Below are positions 25,353-34,675 of a stretch of DNA of 64,000 bases, piece after piece. A program made the position numbers and the translations under genes. Under the pieces are notes generated by a model, which was not told the origin of the DNA, did not search any database, and saw only the letters and a list, made by a program, of their open reading frames with translations. Positions within the stretch are counted from its first letter, which is position 1, and each line of letters opens with the position of its first letter. Source of the stretch: Microcella sp. GTDB lineage: Bacteria > Actinomycetota > Actinomycetes > Actinomycetales > Microbacteriaceae. The stretch lies in NCBI RefSeq assembly GCF_019739195.1, contig NZ_JAHHDS010000003.1, positions 2,356,001 to 2,420,000 on the forward strand. The letters are read 5' to 3'.

Positions 25353-26276
25353 ATGCACGAGCGGGCATCGGCGATGCGGGAGGCGGTGACGCTGCACTTG
25401 CGCGCGCTCGAGCTCGAGCGCGGCGCGAGCGCGCACACGCTGCGCGCCTACGCGGGCGACCTCGACACGGTCGTCGACTTTGCCGAGGCCCGTGGTGCTG
25501 CCGACGACCCCGACGCGTGGGATCTCGAGCTGCTGCGCGACTGGGTCTGGCAGCAGAACGAGCAGGGGCTTGCCGCCTCGACGCTCGCGCGTCGCACGTC
25601 TAGTGTGCGCGGATTCACGGCGTGGCTGGCCCGCACGGGCCGCACGCCGGCCGACATCGGCGTGCGCCTGCGGGCTCCGCGCGGCGAGCGGCGCCTGCCG
25701 CGCGTGCTCACCCGCTCGCAGATCGACGAGGTGCTCGACGACCTCGACGCGCGCGCCGTGAGCGATGCCCCGAGCGCCCTTCGTGACCGCGTGGCGATCG
25801 AGCTGCTCTACGCGAGCGCCCTGCGCGTGAGCGAGCTGGTGGGTCTCGACGTCAACGACGTCGACGACCAGCGGCGCGTCGTGCGCGTGCTGGGCAAAGG
25901 ATCGAAAGAGCGCATCGTGCCATTCGGCCTGCCGGCGCAACGGGCGGTGCGCGCCTATCTGGAGCGCGGTCGACCCGCACTGGTCGCGGCCGAGTCGGCC
26001 TCGGCACTGCTGCTGGGCCCTCGCGGTCGTCGCCTCTCGACGCGCGCGGTGTACGGTCTCGTCGCCGGGCTGCTCGCCGAGCTGCCGGGCACCGGGCCTT
26101 CTGGCCCGCACACGCTGCGGCACACGGCCGCGACCCACTTGCTCGACGGCGGTGCCGATCTGCGGGCGGTGCAAGAGATTCTGGGGCACGCGAGCCTCGG
26201 TACGACCCAGATCTACACGCACGTGAGCGCCGAGCGCCTCGCCTCGGTGTATCGCACAGCTCACCCCCGCGCCTGA
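25353..26276 (+). CDS. xerC: Tyrosine recombinase XerC-like
   Basis: 307 residues. N-terminal SAM-like domain (ASAHTLRAYAGDLDTVVDFA), C-terminal catalytic domain with Arg in LLYASALRVSELVGL, Lys in LGKGSKERIVPF, HTLRHTAATHLLDGGADLRAVQEILGHASLGTTQIYTHVS providing HxxR, His and the nucleophile Tyr. Xer recombinases resolve chromosome dimers at dif. The position after dprA and before rpsB fits chromosomal XerC rather than a mobile integrase. Start ATG 25353: CATGCT at 25341-25346 ends six bases before it; the 43 upstream in-frame codons look non-coding. Confidence 0.92.
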   Translation: MHERASAMREAVTLHLRALELERGASAHTLRAYAGDLDTVVDFAEARGAADDPDAWDLELLRDWVWQQNEQGLAASTLARRTSSVRGFTAWLARTGRTPADIGVRLRAPRGERRLPRVLTRSQIDEVLDDLDARAVSDAPSALRDRVAIELLYASALRVSELVGLDVNDVDDQRRVVRVLGKGSKERIVPFGLPAQRAVRAYLERGRPALVAAESASALLLGPRGRRLSTRAVYGLVAGLLAELPGTGPSGPHTLRHTAATHLLDGGADLRAVQEILGHASLGTTQIYTHVSAERLASVYRTAHPRA

Positions 26277-26328
26277 GCCGCCCGCGTGCGCACGCCACGC
26301 TCACGACCGACGCCCGCGCGGGTTCGCG

Positions 26329-26877
26329 TCAGAACACCTCAACATGCGGTGGCGGGCCGCGGTACGCACCGCCTGCAGAGACGCCCATGGGCAGGAGCAC
26401 GGCGCGCTGCAGCCCCCCGAGCCACAGGAGCGGCGAGACGTATTCGCCCGCGATGCGCACGCCCAGATGCACGCACGGGTGGGCGCAGTGGCCCGGCAGC
26501 AGCACGCCGATGACCTCACCGGCCTGCACGACATCGCCCGCCGCGACGAGCGGCTCGACCGGCTCGACGGTCGCGAGCAGCTGCCCGTGCCGCACCGTGA
26601 TGACGGGTCGATCGACGACGACCCCGGCGAAGTGCACGACGCCGCTCGTCACGGCGCGAACCTCGACCCCCGCGCCACTCGCCGCGAGGTCGACCCCGCG
26701 GTGCCCGACGCCGTAGGGGGTCGGCGGCGCGAGAAAGGGGCGCACGACGTGACGCTGACCCTCGACCGGCCAGACCCAGCCCGCCGCCGCGGTGGTCGCC
26801 GACGGGAGCGGTGCGGCGCTGCCTCCGCCACCGAGCACAAGCAGGGCGACCAGGGCGACTCGAGAGGGCAGCAGCAT
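26329..26877 (-). CDS. Secreted M23-family peptidase-like protein (degenerate active site)
   Basis: 182 residues with a signal peptide (hydrophobic LLPSRVALVALLVLGGGGSAAP). The LytM-type core follows: W-PVEG near 35, GHRGVDLAA with the zinc His and Asp, and a final CVHLGVRI. Normal M23 enzymes have H-L-H-F there; here the first His is replaced by Cys, so the catalytic base is missing while the second zinc His remains. It may be a weak hydrolase or a non-catalytic regulator of cell-wall hydrolases. This gene commonly sits before rpsB in actinobacteria. It converges with xerC. Confidence 0.82.
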   Translation of the reverse strand: MLLPSRVALVALLVLGGGGSAAPLPSATTAAAGWVWPVEGQRHVVRPFLAPPTPYGVGHRGVDLAASGAGVEVRAVTSGVVHFAGVVVDRPVITVRHGQLLATVEPVEPLVAAGDVVQAGEVIGVLLPGHCAHPCVHLGVRIAGEYVSPLLWLGGLQRAVLLPMGVSAGGAYRGPPPHVEVF

Positions 26878-27154
26878 CGCTCCAGCATCGACGAGGGCGC
26901 AGCATCCCGATCGCGAATGCGTCAGACGGGGGAGACGCAGCCCGCGCGACCGCGCAGTGAAGGAGCGGTGATATGCTGGCCGACGCAGTCGTGCGCGTCA
27001 CGGCTGACTTCGCGTGTCCACATTCGTGGCGCATATCCCCGTCAGTCCCGCATGTCTCCCGAGCAATCGGCAGTCGAGCGGGTCGGGGCCAGCGCCGGGC
27101 ACCAGGGCCCCTCCCGTCGGGCGGGGCGACAACTGAGAACAAAGGAGTACGGCC
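26878..27154 (+). promoter_or_regulatory. rpsB upstream region: promoter and structured leader
   Basis: 277 bp between the divergent M23 gene and rpsB. TATGCT at 26972-26977 is a plausible -10 box, implying a leader of about 170 nt. Within it, GCCCC (27107-27111) pairs with GGGGC (27123-27127) and CCC (27113-27115) with GGG (27119-27121), a GC-rich hairpin just ahead of the AAAGGAG ribosome site (27140-27146). Autogenous control by S2 through this leader is possible but unproven. Confidence 0.45.
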
Positions 27155-28294
27155 ATGGCCGTCGTCACTATTCGCCAGCTGCTCGACAGCGGCGTGCACT
27201 TCGGGCACCAGACCCGCCGGTGGAACCCGAAAGTCAAGCGCTTCATCCTCACCGAGCGCAGCGGCATTCACATCATCGACCTGCAGCAGTCGCTCGCCTA
27301 CATCGACAAGGCCTACGACTTCGCCAAAGAGACGGTCGCCCACGGCGGCACCATTCTCTTCGTCGGCACCAAGAAGCAGGCGCAAGAGTCGATCGCCGAG
27401 CAGGCCACGCGCGTCGGCCAGCCCTACGTCAACCAGCGCTGGCTCGGTGGTCTGCTGACCAACTTCCAGACGGTGTCGAAGCGACTGCAGCGCATGAAAG
27501 AACTCGAAGAGATCGACTTCGACGACACGACGCAGGGCTTCACCAAGAAAGAGCTGCTGATCAAGAAGCGCGAGCTGACGAAGCTGCACAAGTCGCTCGG
27601 CGGAATCCGCAACCTCACGAAGACCCCGAGCGCCATGTGGGTCGTCGACCCCAAGCGCGAGCACCTCGCCATCGACGAGGCCCGCAAGCTCGGCATTCCC
27701 GTCATCGGAATCCTCGACACGAACGCCGACCCCGACGAGCTCGCGTACCCGATTCCGGGCAACGACGACGCGATCCGCTCGGTCGCGCTGTTGACGCGCA
27801 TCATCGCGGATGCTGCTGCCGAGGGTCTTATCCAGAAGCACCAGAAGCCCGAAGCAGAGGGCAACGTCTCTGCCGTCGAGCCCCTCGCCGAGTGGGAGCG
27901 CGAGCTGCTCGAGCAGGGTCAGGCCGAGGCCGAGGCAAAGACCGAGTCGGCGGAGACGCCGGCCGGTCAGACCGAGGGTGTGGGCGCGACGGTCGAAGAG
28001 AACGACGCTGACGCCGAGGTCGCCGCAACCGAGCCGACCACCGACGCCGAGCCCGAGCACGCTCCGGAGTCGAAGGCCGCCGTCGAGGAGAAGATCGAGG
28101 CCGAGGCGAGCGCTGACGAGAAGGCGCCCGCCGCGAAGAAAGCTCCCGCCAAGAAGGCTGCCCCCAAGAAGGACGCCGCTGACGCTGGCGACGAGCCTGC
28201 GAAGGCTCCCGCGGCCAAGAAGCCGGCGGCGAAGAAGCCCGCCGCCACGAAGACCGCCGCCGAGGCTGACGCCCCGGCTGCCGAGACCGAGTAA
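27155..28294 (+). CDS. rpsB: 30S ribosomal protein S2 with long Ala/Lys/Glu tail
   Basis: 379 residues. The S2 core (about 1-250) begins [26 protein letters not shown] and contains [15 protein letters not shown] and [23 protein letters not shown]. After the core come about 60 acidic residues and then a Lys/Ala/Pro-rich tail with repeated [10 protein letters not shown]-type units, resembling histone H1-like tails. E. coli S2 has 241 residues. S2 sits on the 30S back and recruits S1-type contacts. ATG 27155 follows AAAGGAG. tsf starts 11 bases downstream. Confidence 0.97.
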   Translation: MAVVTIRQLLDSGVHFGHQTRRWNPKVKRFILTERSGIHIIDLQQSLAYIDKAYDFAKETVAHGGTILFVGTKKQAQESIAEQATRVGQPYVNQRWLGGLLTNFQTVSKRLQRMKELEEIDFDDTTQGFTKKELLIKKRELTKLHKSLGGIRNLTKTPSAMWVVDPKREHLAIDEARKLGIPVIGILDTNADPDELAYPIPGNDDAIRSVALLTRIIADAAAEGLIQKHQKPEAEGNVSAVEPLAEWERELLEQGQAEAEAKTESAETPAGQTEGVGATVEENDADAEVAATEPTTDAEPEHAPESKAAVEEKIEAEASADEKAPAAKKAPAKKAAPKKDAADAGDEPAKAPAAKKPAAKKPAATKTAAEADAPAAETE

Positions 28295-28305
28295 GGAACC
28301 CCTCT

Positions 28306-29133
28306 ATGGCGAACGTCAGCCTGGAAGACATCAAGACCCTGCGCGACCGTCTCGGTACGGGCATGGTCGACACCAAGAACGCGCTTGTCGAGGCGGAGGG
28401 TGACCTCGAGAAGGCCACCGAGATTCTGCGACTCAAGGGTGCGAAGGGCAACGCGAAGCGTGCCGACCGCTCAACGAGCGAGGGCCTCATCGCCGCGCAC
28501 GAGGGCAGCGACGCCGCAACGATGATCGAGCTCGCCTGCGAGACCGACTTCGTGGCCAAGGGCGACAAGTTCGTCGCCCTCGGCGAGCGCGTGCTGGCCG
28601 CTGTCGTGGCTTCCGGCGCGGCGACGGTCGAGGCCGCTCTGGCCGCGCCGCTCGACGGGTCGACGGTCGCCGAGGCGATCGACGCCGAAGCCGCGATCAT
28701 CGGCGAGAAGTTCGAGCTGCGCCGCGTGGCGCGCATCGACGGCTCGCAGTTCGCCGTCTACCTGCACCGCACGAACAAAGACCTGCCTCCGCAGGTCGGT
28801 GTGGTCGTGGCCTACGAGGGTTCTGACGCTGAGACGGCGCGCAGCATCGCGCAGCACATCTCGTTCGCCGACCCGCAGTTCTTGACGCGCGACGAGGTTC
28901 CGGCCGAGACGGTCGAGAACGAACGTCGCATCGTCGAAGAGATCTCGCGCAACGAGGGCAAGCCCGAGGCTGCCCTGCCGAAGATCGTCGAAGGTCGTGT
29001 GGGCGCGTTCTTCAAGCAGGTCGCCCTGCTCGAGCAGGACTACGCACGTGACAACAAGCTCACGGTCGCGAACGTGCTCAAAGATGCCGGCCTCACCGTG
29101 ACGGGCTTCGCCCGCTTCAAGGTCGGCGCCTAG
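28306..29133 (+). CDS. tsf: Elongation factor Ts
   Basis: 275 residues. N-terminal UBA-like domain [30 protein letters not shown], then the conserved [10 protein letters not shown] and the dimerisation-like core with [13 protein letters not shown], ending ARFKVGA. EF-Ts exchanges GDP for GTP on EF-Tu. AAGGAA lies about 8 bases before the ATG. Cotranscribed with rpsB (11-bp gap); a strong terminator at 29145-29181 follows. Confidence 0.97.
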   Translation: MANVSLEDIKTLRDRLGTGMVDTKNALVEAEGDLEKATEILRLKGAKGNAKRADRSTSEGLIAAHEGSDAATMIELACETDFVAKGDKFVALGERVLAAVVASGAATVEAALAAPLDGSTVAEAIDAEAAIIGEKFELRRVARIDGSQFAVYLHRTNKDLPPQVGVVVAYEGSDAETARSIAQHISFADPQFLTRDEVPAETVENERRIVEEISRNEGKPEAALPKIVEGRVGAFFKQVALLEQDYARDNKLTVANVLKDAGLTVTGFARFKVGA

Positions 29134-29144
29134 CCGCATCATCA

Positions 29145-29181
29145 CGAGAGCCCCGGGTCTGCATCAGGCCCGGGGCTTTCG
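29145..29181 (+). terminator. rpsB-tsf terminator
   Basis: CGAGAGCCCCGGG (29145-29157) and CCCGGGGCTTTCG (29169-29181) form a 13-bp stem with one G-U pair and an 11-nt loop, 12 bases after the tsf stop. Confidence 0.8.
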
Positions 29182-29240
29182 TCGTCGAGGCGGCCGCCAC
29201 GCAATACGCTGGAGTCGCCGTACGAGAGAAGGAGCACGTT

Positions 29241-29951
29241 GTGGTCGAGAAGAAGCGTCGGGTACTGCTCAAGCTCTCGGGTGAAGCCTTCGGGGGTGGT
29301 TCGCTCGGCGTCAACCCCGACATCGTCAGCGAGATCGCTCGCGAGATCGCCGAGGCCGCGAAAGACGTCGAGGTCGCGATCGTCGTCGGCGGCGGCAACT
29401 TCTTCCGCGGCGCCGAGCTCAGCCAGCGCGGCATGGACCGCGGCCGCGCCGACTACATGGGCATGCTCGGCACCGTGATGAATGCACTCGCGCTGCAAGA
29501 CTTCCTCGAACAGGCCGGCGCAGGTGTACGGGTGCAATCGGCCATCCAGATGACGCAGGTCGCCGAACCGTACATTCCGCTGCGCGCCGAGCGGCACCTC
29601 GAGAAGGGCCGCGTCGTCATCTTCGGCGCCGGCGCAGGGCTGCCCTACTTCTCGACCGATACCGTTGCAGCGCAGCGTGCGCTTGAGATCGGGGCCCTCG
29701 AGGTGCTCGTCGCGAAGAACGGCGTCGACGGCGTCTACAGCGATGACCCTCGGCACAACCCCGACGCCCGAAAGCTCGACACGATCACGTATCAAGAAGC
29801 CCTGGTCAAGGGGCTCAAGGTGGTCGATTCCACCGCGTTCTCGCTGTGCATGGATAACAGCATGCCGATGGTCGTGTTCGGCATGGAGCCGAGCGGCAAC
29901 ATCGCCAAGGCCATCCGCGGCGAGCACATCGGCACACGCGTCTCGAACTGA
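29241..29951 (+). CDS. pyrH: UMP kinase
   Basis: 236 residues. [13 protein letters not shown] (phosphate loop), [28 protein letters not shown] and [11 protein letters not shown]-like [20 protein letters not shown] are PyrH landmarks, as is [13 protein letters not shown]. Makes UDP from UMP with ATP; hexameric and regulated by GTP/UTP. GTG 29241 has GAAGGAG upstream. Own promoter likely (TACGCT about 29 bases before). A 9-bp hairpin overlaps its stop codon, so it is separated from frr, its usual partner, which lies 3 kb further on. Confidence 0.97.
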   Translation: MVEKKRRVLLKLSGEAFGGGSLGVNPDIVSEIAREIAEAAKDVEVAIVVGGGNFFRGAELSQRGMDRGRADYMGMLGTVMNALALQDFLEQAGAGVRVQSAIQMTQVAEPYIPLRAERHLEKGRVVIFGAGAGLPYFSTDTVAAQRALEIGALEVLVAKNGVDGVYSDDPRHNPDARKLDTITYQEALVKGLKVVDSTAFSLCMDNSMPMVVFGMEPSGNIAKAIRGEHIGTRVSN

Positions 29952-29982
29952 CCGGTGCGGCGGGCTGAGACGGCGCACCGGT
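29951..29982 (+). terminator. pyrH terminator
   Basis: ACCGGTGCG (29951-29959) and CGCACCGGT (29974-29982) form a perfect 9-bp stem with a 14-nt loop, starting at the last base of the pyrH stop. Confidence 0.6.
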
Positions 29983-29995
29983 TGAGACGCGCCTT

Positions 29996-30895
29996 GTGAT
30001 CGCCGCACTGCTCATCGGCGCTGCCGCGATCGCGCACGCGACGTGGAACATCGCGATGAAGCGCGCTGGCACGAGCGGCACCCCCTTCATCGCCGCAACG
30101 CTGATGATCGGCGTCGTAGCCTTCGCGCCATTCGGCATCGCCTCGCTCGTGGCGGCACCGCCCGCGGCACCCGCATGGCTTGCGCTCATCATCGGCAGCG
30201 CCGCTCTGCAGCTCGCCTACTTCTTGCTGCTGCAGCGCGGCTACCGTCTGGCCGATGTCGGGGTCGTCTACCCCGTCGCGCGCGGAGTCGGGCCCGTGTT
30301 GAGCGTCATCGCCGCGATCGTGCTGCTCGCCGAGCGGCCCGGCCCCGTGGCGCTCGCGGGGGCGCTGCTCGTCGTCGCAGGGGTGGTGGTCATCGGGCTC
30401 GCGGGCGCCCGGCAGCAGCGCACCGACGACTCAACCAGTGACGGCACGGCGCAGCGGGCAGCTTCCGCCCGACGCGCGCGGGGCATCCGCTACGGAGCGC
30501 TCGTCGGCGTCGTGATCGCGGCGTACACGCTCTGGGATGCCGCTGCGGTGACACTCGCCGACCTCGATCCGGTCGGGTACTACTGGGCCAGCATGGTGGT
30601 GCAGCTGCTCGTGCTCGGCGCCATCGCCCTGCGTACGCCAGCGATCGCGGCCGAGACCGTGCGGGCGCATCCCGTCGCGGCATTGCTCGTCGGAGTGCTC
30701 TCGCCACTCGCGTACATCGCCGTGCTCTACGCCTACCAGCTGGCTCCCGTCGCGATCGTGGCACCGGCACGCGAGGTGAGCGTCGTGCTCATCGCGCTGG
30801 CGGGGTGGATGCTCTTCCGAGAGCCGCACCCGGTTCGCCGCCTTCTCGGCAGCGTGGTCGTGCTCGTCGGCATCGCGCTACTGGCTCTCAGCTGA
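29996..30895 (+). CDS. EamA/DMT-superfamily transporter
   Basis: 299 residues with about ten hydrophobic helices in two five-helix repeats, joined by a hydrophilic segment near residues 140-160. The first repeat begins ALLIGAAAIAHATWNIAMKRAG and the second ends REVSVVLIALAGWMLFREP, both typical EamA signatures. Such proteins export or import small metabolites; substrate unknown. GTG 29996 lacks a clear ribosome site. It is the first of two accessory genes that separate pyrH from frr. Confidence 0.88.
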   Translation: MIAALLIGAAAIAHATWNIAMKRAGTSGTPFIAATLMIGVVAFAPFGIASLVAAPPAAPAWLALIIGSAALQLAYFLLLQRGYRLADVGVVYPVARGVGPVLSVIAAIVLLAERPGPVALAGALLVVAGVVVIGLAGARQQRTDDSTSDGTAQRAASARRARGIRYGALVGVVIAAYTLWDAAAVTLADLDPVGYYWASMVVQLLVLGAIALRTPAIAAETVRAHPVAALLVGVLSPLAYIAVLYAYQLAPVAIVAPAREVSVVLIALAGWMLFREPHPVRRLLGSVVVLVGIALLALS

Positions 30896-31004
30896 CAACA
30901 CTCTGCGTGCCGCGCACTATATCCAGGATGCCCACCGTCCACTACTATCTGGCTAGTTGAACGGCTGTCGCCTTAGCGGTGACTCAAGCACCCGGAGAGT
31001 CAGC

Positions 31005-32915
31005 ATGCCACCAGCACCATCGTCTCGCCGCCGTGTTGCACTCGCGGCCGCCATGAGCCTGGTGTTTGGCGGCACTGGTGCGGTCGTTGTCGCTGCGCCT
31101 GCCTACGCCGCCACCTTCACCGTCGACAGCCTCACTGACGACGGCGCGGGCGTCACTCTGCGCGAGGCCATCGTCTCGGCCAACGGCAGCGCAGGAGTCG
31201 ACACCATTGCCTTCGCGCCCGGCCTCTCGGGGGGCACCCTCGTCATCGACTCGGTTCTGCTGATCACAGAAGGTCTCGTGATCGATGGTCTGGGGTCGGC
31301 GAACCTCTCGATCGAGCGCTCGGGCGGCAACCCCACCTCCGACTTCTTCGCGTTCCAGCCCACTGCGGCTGACCAAGACCTGACGATCTCTGGCTTGACG
31401 ATTTCGGGCGACCTCGTCAAGACCGGCAGCGGAGTCGTCATCAATGACAACGTCGCCACTCCGCGCAGCGTGACACTCGACGACGTCACCATCGAAGACA
31501 TGGTGACGAGTGCGATCGGCGGGCCCGCCGTGATTGTGGACGGCATGACCGGTGTGCTCAACATCACCGATTCTGAGTTTGCTGACAACTCGGGCGCGGG
31601 GCCGGGCGGTGCGATCTCTGCCACGAATGTCGGCACCGCGATCTTCGTCACTGACAGTCTCTTCACCGCCAATGCGTCGACCACCGATGGGGGCGCGATC
31701 TACATCAACAGCCCCACGGCGTTCGTGAACATCTCGGGAAGCGAGTTCTTGTCGAATGTGGCGGGTTTCGGCGGCGCCGGCGGAGCAGTTTTCGTCTTGT
31801 TTGCGACCCACTTGACGGTTGGTGACGTCACTTTCCAGGAGAACACCTCGTACAACGCTGGCGGTGGGCTGGTCGTCTTCTCCGTCACCTCCCTCACGGT
31901 GACCGACACGCTGTTCTCCCGCAACACGGTGACCGCCAACGAGGGCGGTGGCCTGTACGTGGCGCAAAGCCTGCAGCCCGTCTCCCTCGACTCCGTGCAG
32001 TTCACGTTCAACGCTGCACTGGACGCAGGCGGTCTTCTGATCGACGGGGGCAACGAGGTACTGATCACCGACTCGACGTTCCGAGAGAACACGTCGAGCG
32101 GCGTCGGGGGTGCGATCCGTCAGTTCGGAACCGACGGGTCGCTGACGATCGAGCGCACCACCTTCGACGGTAATGAGACCGATGATGACGGCGGCGCCAT
32201 CTATGTCGACGAGGTCGAGTCAGACGGCTCGGTCACGATCGACTCCTCCGCGTTCTTCGGTAACTTTGCCGGAGACGTCGGAGCTTCGCTGGCCATCCCC
32301 TCGATCGCCGGCGAGGTCACTGTGATCAACAGCACCCTCGACGAGCGCGAGCTCGTTGACTTCGCGGTGTATGCGGCGACCGAGAGCGGGGGTCAGCTCC
32401 GAGTGCACTATTCGACGGTCTACGGCATGATCTTCATCGACAGCAACGCAGGCACCAGTGAGGTCGTCAGCAGCATCCTCGATGGCGGGTTCGACCCCGC
32501 TCTCGTGGTCGATGCCGGCGATCCGGCCGATGTCTGGTACTCGATCATGACGTCGCCCCTGGTTCCGGCCAATGTGAACGATCTGGGTGGCAACCAGTTC
32601 TCGGTAGCCGACACGAAGCTCGGCCCACTTCAGAACAATGGTGGACCCACGCTCACCCGTCTGCCGCTCGCGGGCAGCCCGGCGATCGACAGCGGGCTTC
32701 CGGGTGGTACGCCGCCGACCTTCGATCAGCGCTTCACCGGTTTCCCGCGGGTGATCGGCGGGCGCATCGACGTCGGTGCGGTGGAGGCGACCCCGGAGCT
32801 GGCCGCAACCGGAGCCGAGTTCTCTGTGGTGATCCCATTGGTGGGGGGAGTGCTGTTGCTGCTGCTAGGTACAGCCGCCGTCGTGGCCCGTCCCGCTCGC
32901 CGACGCACGCACTGA
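31005..32915 (+). CDS. Secreted CSLREA-type parallel beta-helix surface protein with LAATG sorting signal
   Basis: 636 residues. ATG 31005 follows GGAGAG (30994-30999); a TTG at 30957 is in frame but less likely. Signal peptide with AYA-A cleavage near residue 35, then TFTVDSLTDDGAGVTLREAI, the CSLREA-type start of many beta-helix proteins (Cys replaced by Val). Residues about 40-590 are repeated strands rich in I-x-I/V, S-x-F and Gly-Gly turns (GGAI, GGGL), a right-handed beta-helix. The C-terminus has L599-A-A-T-G603, a hydrophobic helix and RPARRR, a cell-wall sorting signal of the LAxTG type used by class E sortases. No sortase is in the window. Function possibly adhesion or polysaccharide binding. 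Confidence 0.87.
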   Translation: MPPAPSSRRRVALAAAMSLVFGGTGAVVVAAPAYAATFTVDSLTDDGAGVTLREAIVSANGSAGVDTIAFAPGLSGGTLVIDSVLLITEGLVIDGLGSANLSIERSGGNPTSDFFAFQPTAADQDLTISGLTISGDLVKTGSGVVINDNVATPRSVTLDDVTIEDMVTSAIGGPAVIVDGMTGVLNITDSEFADNSGAGPGGAISATNVGTAIFVTDSLFTANASTTDGGAIYINSPTAFVNISGSEFLSNVAGFGGAGGAVFVLFATHLTVGDVTFQENTSYNAGGGLVVFSVTSLTVTDTLFSRNTVTANEGGGLYVAQSLQPVSLDSVQFTFNAALDAGGLLIDGGNEVLITDSTFRENTSSGVGGAIRQFGTDGSLTIERTTFDGNETDDDGGAIYVDEVESDGSVTIDSSAFFGNFAGDVGASLAIPSIAGEVTVINSTLDERELVDFAVYAATESGGQLRVHYSTVYGMIFIDSNAGTSEVVSSILDGGFDPALVVDAGDPADVWYSIMTSPLVPANVNDLGGNQFSVADTKLGPLQNNGGPTLTRLPLAGSPAIDSGLPGGTPPTFDQRFTGFPRVIGGRIDVGAVEATPELAATGAEFSVVIPLVGGVLLLLLGTAAVVARPARRRTH

Positions 32916-32981
32916 GCTGTCACACCGCTCTGCAGCTCGACCGCGCGCTCGCGCCGCCCTCGCTCCCTGAACCTGGCCCAC

Positions 32982-32987
32982 TAGACT
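32982..32987 (+). promoter_or_regulatory. frr-cdsA -10 box
   Basis: TAGACT at 32982-32987 lies 28 bases before the frr GTG, and AAGGAG (33004-33009) is a proper ribosome site, so frr has its own promoter with a short leader after the inserted accessory genes. Confidence 0.5.
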
Positions 32988-33015
32988 CGGGGGCGACCCA
33001 CCGAAGGAGCCGTAA

Positions 33016-33570
33016 GTGATCGCCGACGTTCTGGCTGAAGCCACCGAGAAGATGACCAAGGCCGTCGAGGTCGCGAAAGAAGACTTCGCGACCGTGCGCA
33101 CGGGGCGGGCCAACCCGCAGCTGTTCCAGAAGATCCTCGTCGAGTATTACGGCACGCCGACGCCCCTCGCTCAGCTTGCGAGTCTGCAGAACCCCGAGGC
33201 CCGCACGATTCTCATCACGCCCTACGACAAGAGCGCGCTGAAAGAGATCGAGCGGGCGATCGTGAACTTTCCGAACCTCGGTGCGAGCCCCAACAACGAC
33301 GGCGAGATCATTCGCGTGACGATGCCCGAGCTGACCGAAGACCGTCGCAAAGAGTACGTCAAGATCGTGAAGCAGAAGGCCGAAGACTGCAAGATCGCGA
33401 TTCGCAACGTGCGACGCAAGGCCAAGGATGACCTTGACGCCCTCAAGAGCGAGGTCGGCGACGACGAGGTCGCGCGCGCCGAGAAAGAGCTCGAGGCGAT
33501 CACGAAGCGCGCTACCGACGCCGCTGAAGACGCGTTCAAGAAGAAGGAAGCCGAGCTGCTCGAGGTCTAG
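33016..33570 (+). CDS. frr: Ribosome recycling factor
   Basis: 184 residues: [46 protein letters not shown] and the domain joining P-x-L-x-Q/S-L-x-N, ending [12 protein letters not shown]-type helix. RRF splits post-termination ribosomes with EF-G. GTG 33016 with AAGGAG. cdsA starts at the base after its stop, so the two are coupled. The usual upstream neighbour pyrH is displaced by a 3-kb accessory insert. Confidence 0.96.
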   Translation: MIADVLAEATEKMTKAVEVAKEDFATVRTGRANPQLFQKILVEYYGTPTPLAQLASLQNPEARTILITPYDKSALKEIERAIVNFPNLGASPNNDGEIIRVTMPELTEDRRKEYVKIVKQKAEDCKIAIRNVRRKAKDDLDALKSEVGDDEVARAEKELEAITKRATDAAEDAFKKKEAELLEV

Positions 33571-34608
33571 ATGGCCGAGCCAGTCGAACCCACCGCCGAC
33601 GCCGTCGCTGACGACACCGTCTCAGTCGACGACGTCGACGCCGCGCCCGCACGCTCGGGCTTCTTCCGGCGCCGTCGCACCGGCACCGCCCGCGAAGAGG
33701 TCGAAGCTGCCTTCCACGACATCGAGTCGAAGGTGCACGATCTCGAGGTGAAGGCGCGCGAGATGGATGCTCGCATCGAGGCGCGCGCCGGTCGCAACCT
33801 GCCCAAAGCCATCTTCTTCGGCCTCGTGCTCGGGTTCGCCCTGCTGTTCAGCCTCATCGTGGTCAAAGAGGTCTTCATGCTGTTCGCGGCCGCACTGGTC
33901 GCATTCACCGTCTACGAGCTCGCGAGCGCGCTGCGGTTCGCCGGGCGCGACATTCCGCGCATCCCGCTCGTCGTCGCGGCGGTCGCGATGGTGCCTGCGG
34001 CCTTCTACGGCGGCGCCGCGGGCCTCTGGTGGGCCTTCGTCGCGGGCGTCGTCGTCATCAGCCTGTGGCGCACCGTCGAGACCGTACGGCCTGCCATGCG
34101 GGCCGAGGGCGTGTCGTTGCCGACCGACCTCGCCGCGGGCGTGTTCGTGCTCGCCTACGTGCCGCTGCTCGCCGGCTTCGCGGTCGTCATGAGCGCCCAG
34201 CCGGGCGGCGAGTGGTGGGTGCTGGCCTACCTCATCATCGTCATCGCGATCGACACGGGTGCCTATGCCGCCGGGGTGCTCTTCGGCAAGCACCCGATGG
34301 CGCCGAAGATCAGCCCCAAGAAGACCTGGGAGGGCTTCGCGGGCTCGGTCGTCGCGGCGACGGTCGCCGGAGTGCTGCTCGCGATCTTCATGATCGGCAC
34401 GACCTGGTGGGTGGGGCTCATCCTCGCCGTGGCGCTTGTCGGGGCAGCCACCCTCGGCGACCTCACCGAGTCGCTCATCAAGCGCGACCTGGGCATCAAA
34501 GACATCTCGACCTGGTTGCCGGGCCACGGCGGGTTTCTCGACCGGCTCGACTCGATGCTGCCCTCGACCGTCGTGGCATACCTGATCTTCAGCATCGTCG
34601 CGGGCTGA
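33571..34608 (+). CDS. cdsA: Phosphatidate cytidylyltransferase
   Basis: 345 residues. About 85 N-terminal hydrophilic residues (acidic, then Arg-rich with a short coiled coil) precede roughly eight membrane helices. The CDP-alcohol synthase signature is at the C-terminal part: GDLTESLIKRDLGIKDISTW and PGHGGFLDRLDSMLPS. Makes CDP-diacylglycerol from phosphatidic acid and CTP for phospholipid synthesis in the membrane. Starts directly after frr. The N-terminal extension is longer than in E. coli CdsA (285 residues). Confidence 0.95.
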   Translation: MAEPVEPTADAVADDTVSVDDVDAAPARSGFFRRRRTGTAREEVEAAFHDIESKVHDLEVKAREMDARIEARAGRNLPKAIFFGLVLGFALLFSLIVVKEVFMLFAAALVAFTVYELASALRFAGRDIPRIPLVVAAVAMVPAAFYGGAAGLWWAFVAGVVVISLWRTVETVRPAMRAEGVSLPTDLAAGVFVLAYVPLLAGFAVVMSAQPGGEWWVLAYLIIVIAIDTGAYAAGVLFGKHPMAPKISPKKTWEGFAGSVVAATVAGVLLAIFMIGTTWWVGLILAVALVGAATLGDLTESLIKRDLGIKDISTWLPGHGGFLDRLDSMLPSTVVAYLIFSIVAG

Positions 34609-34675
34609 GTTTGCTCACCGCGAGGCTGAGCAAGGATTGGCGTCGCGATGCGCCGCCCTGGGGCAGAATAGGGCG

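Noticed and set aside
26284-26295. Perfect 12-bp palindrome GCGTGCGCACGC between xerC and the M23 gene
   Set aside because: Short GC-only palindromes are expected by chance at this base composition, and it lies in a convergent 3' gap with no promoter.
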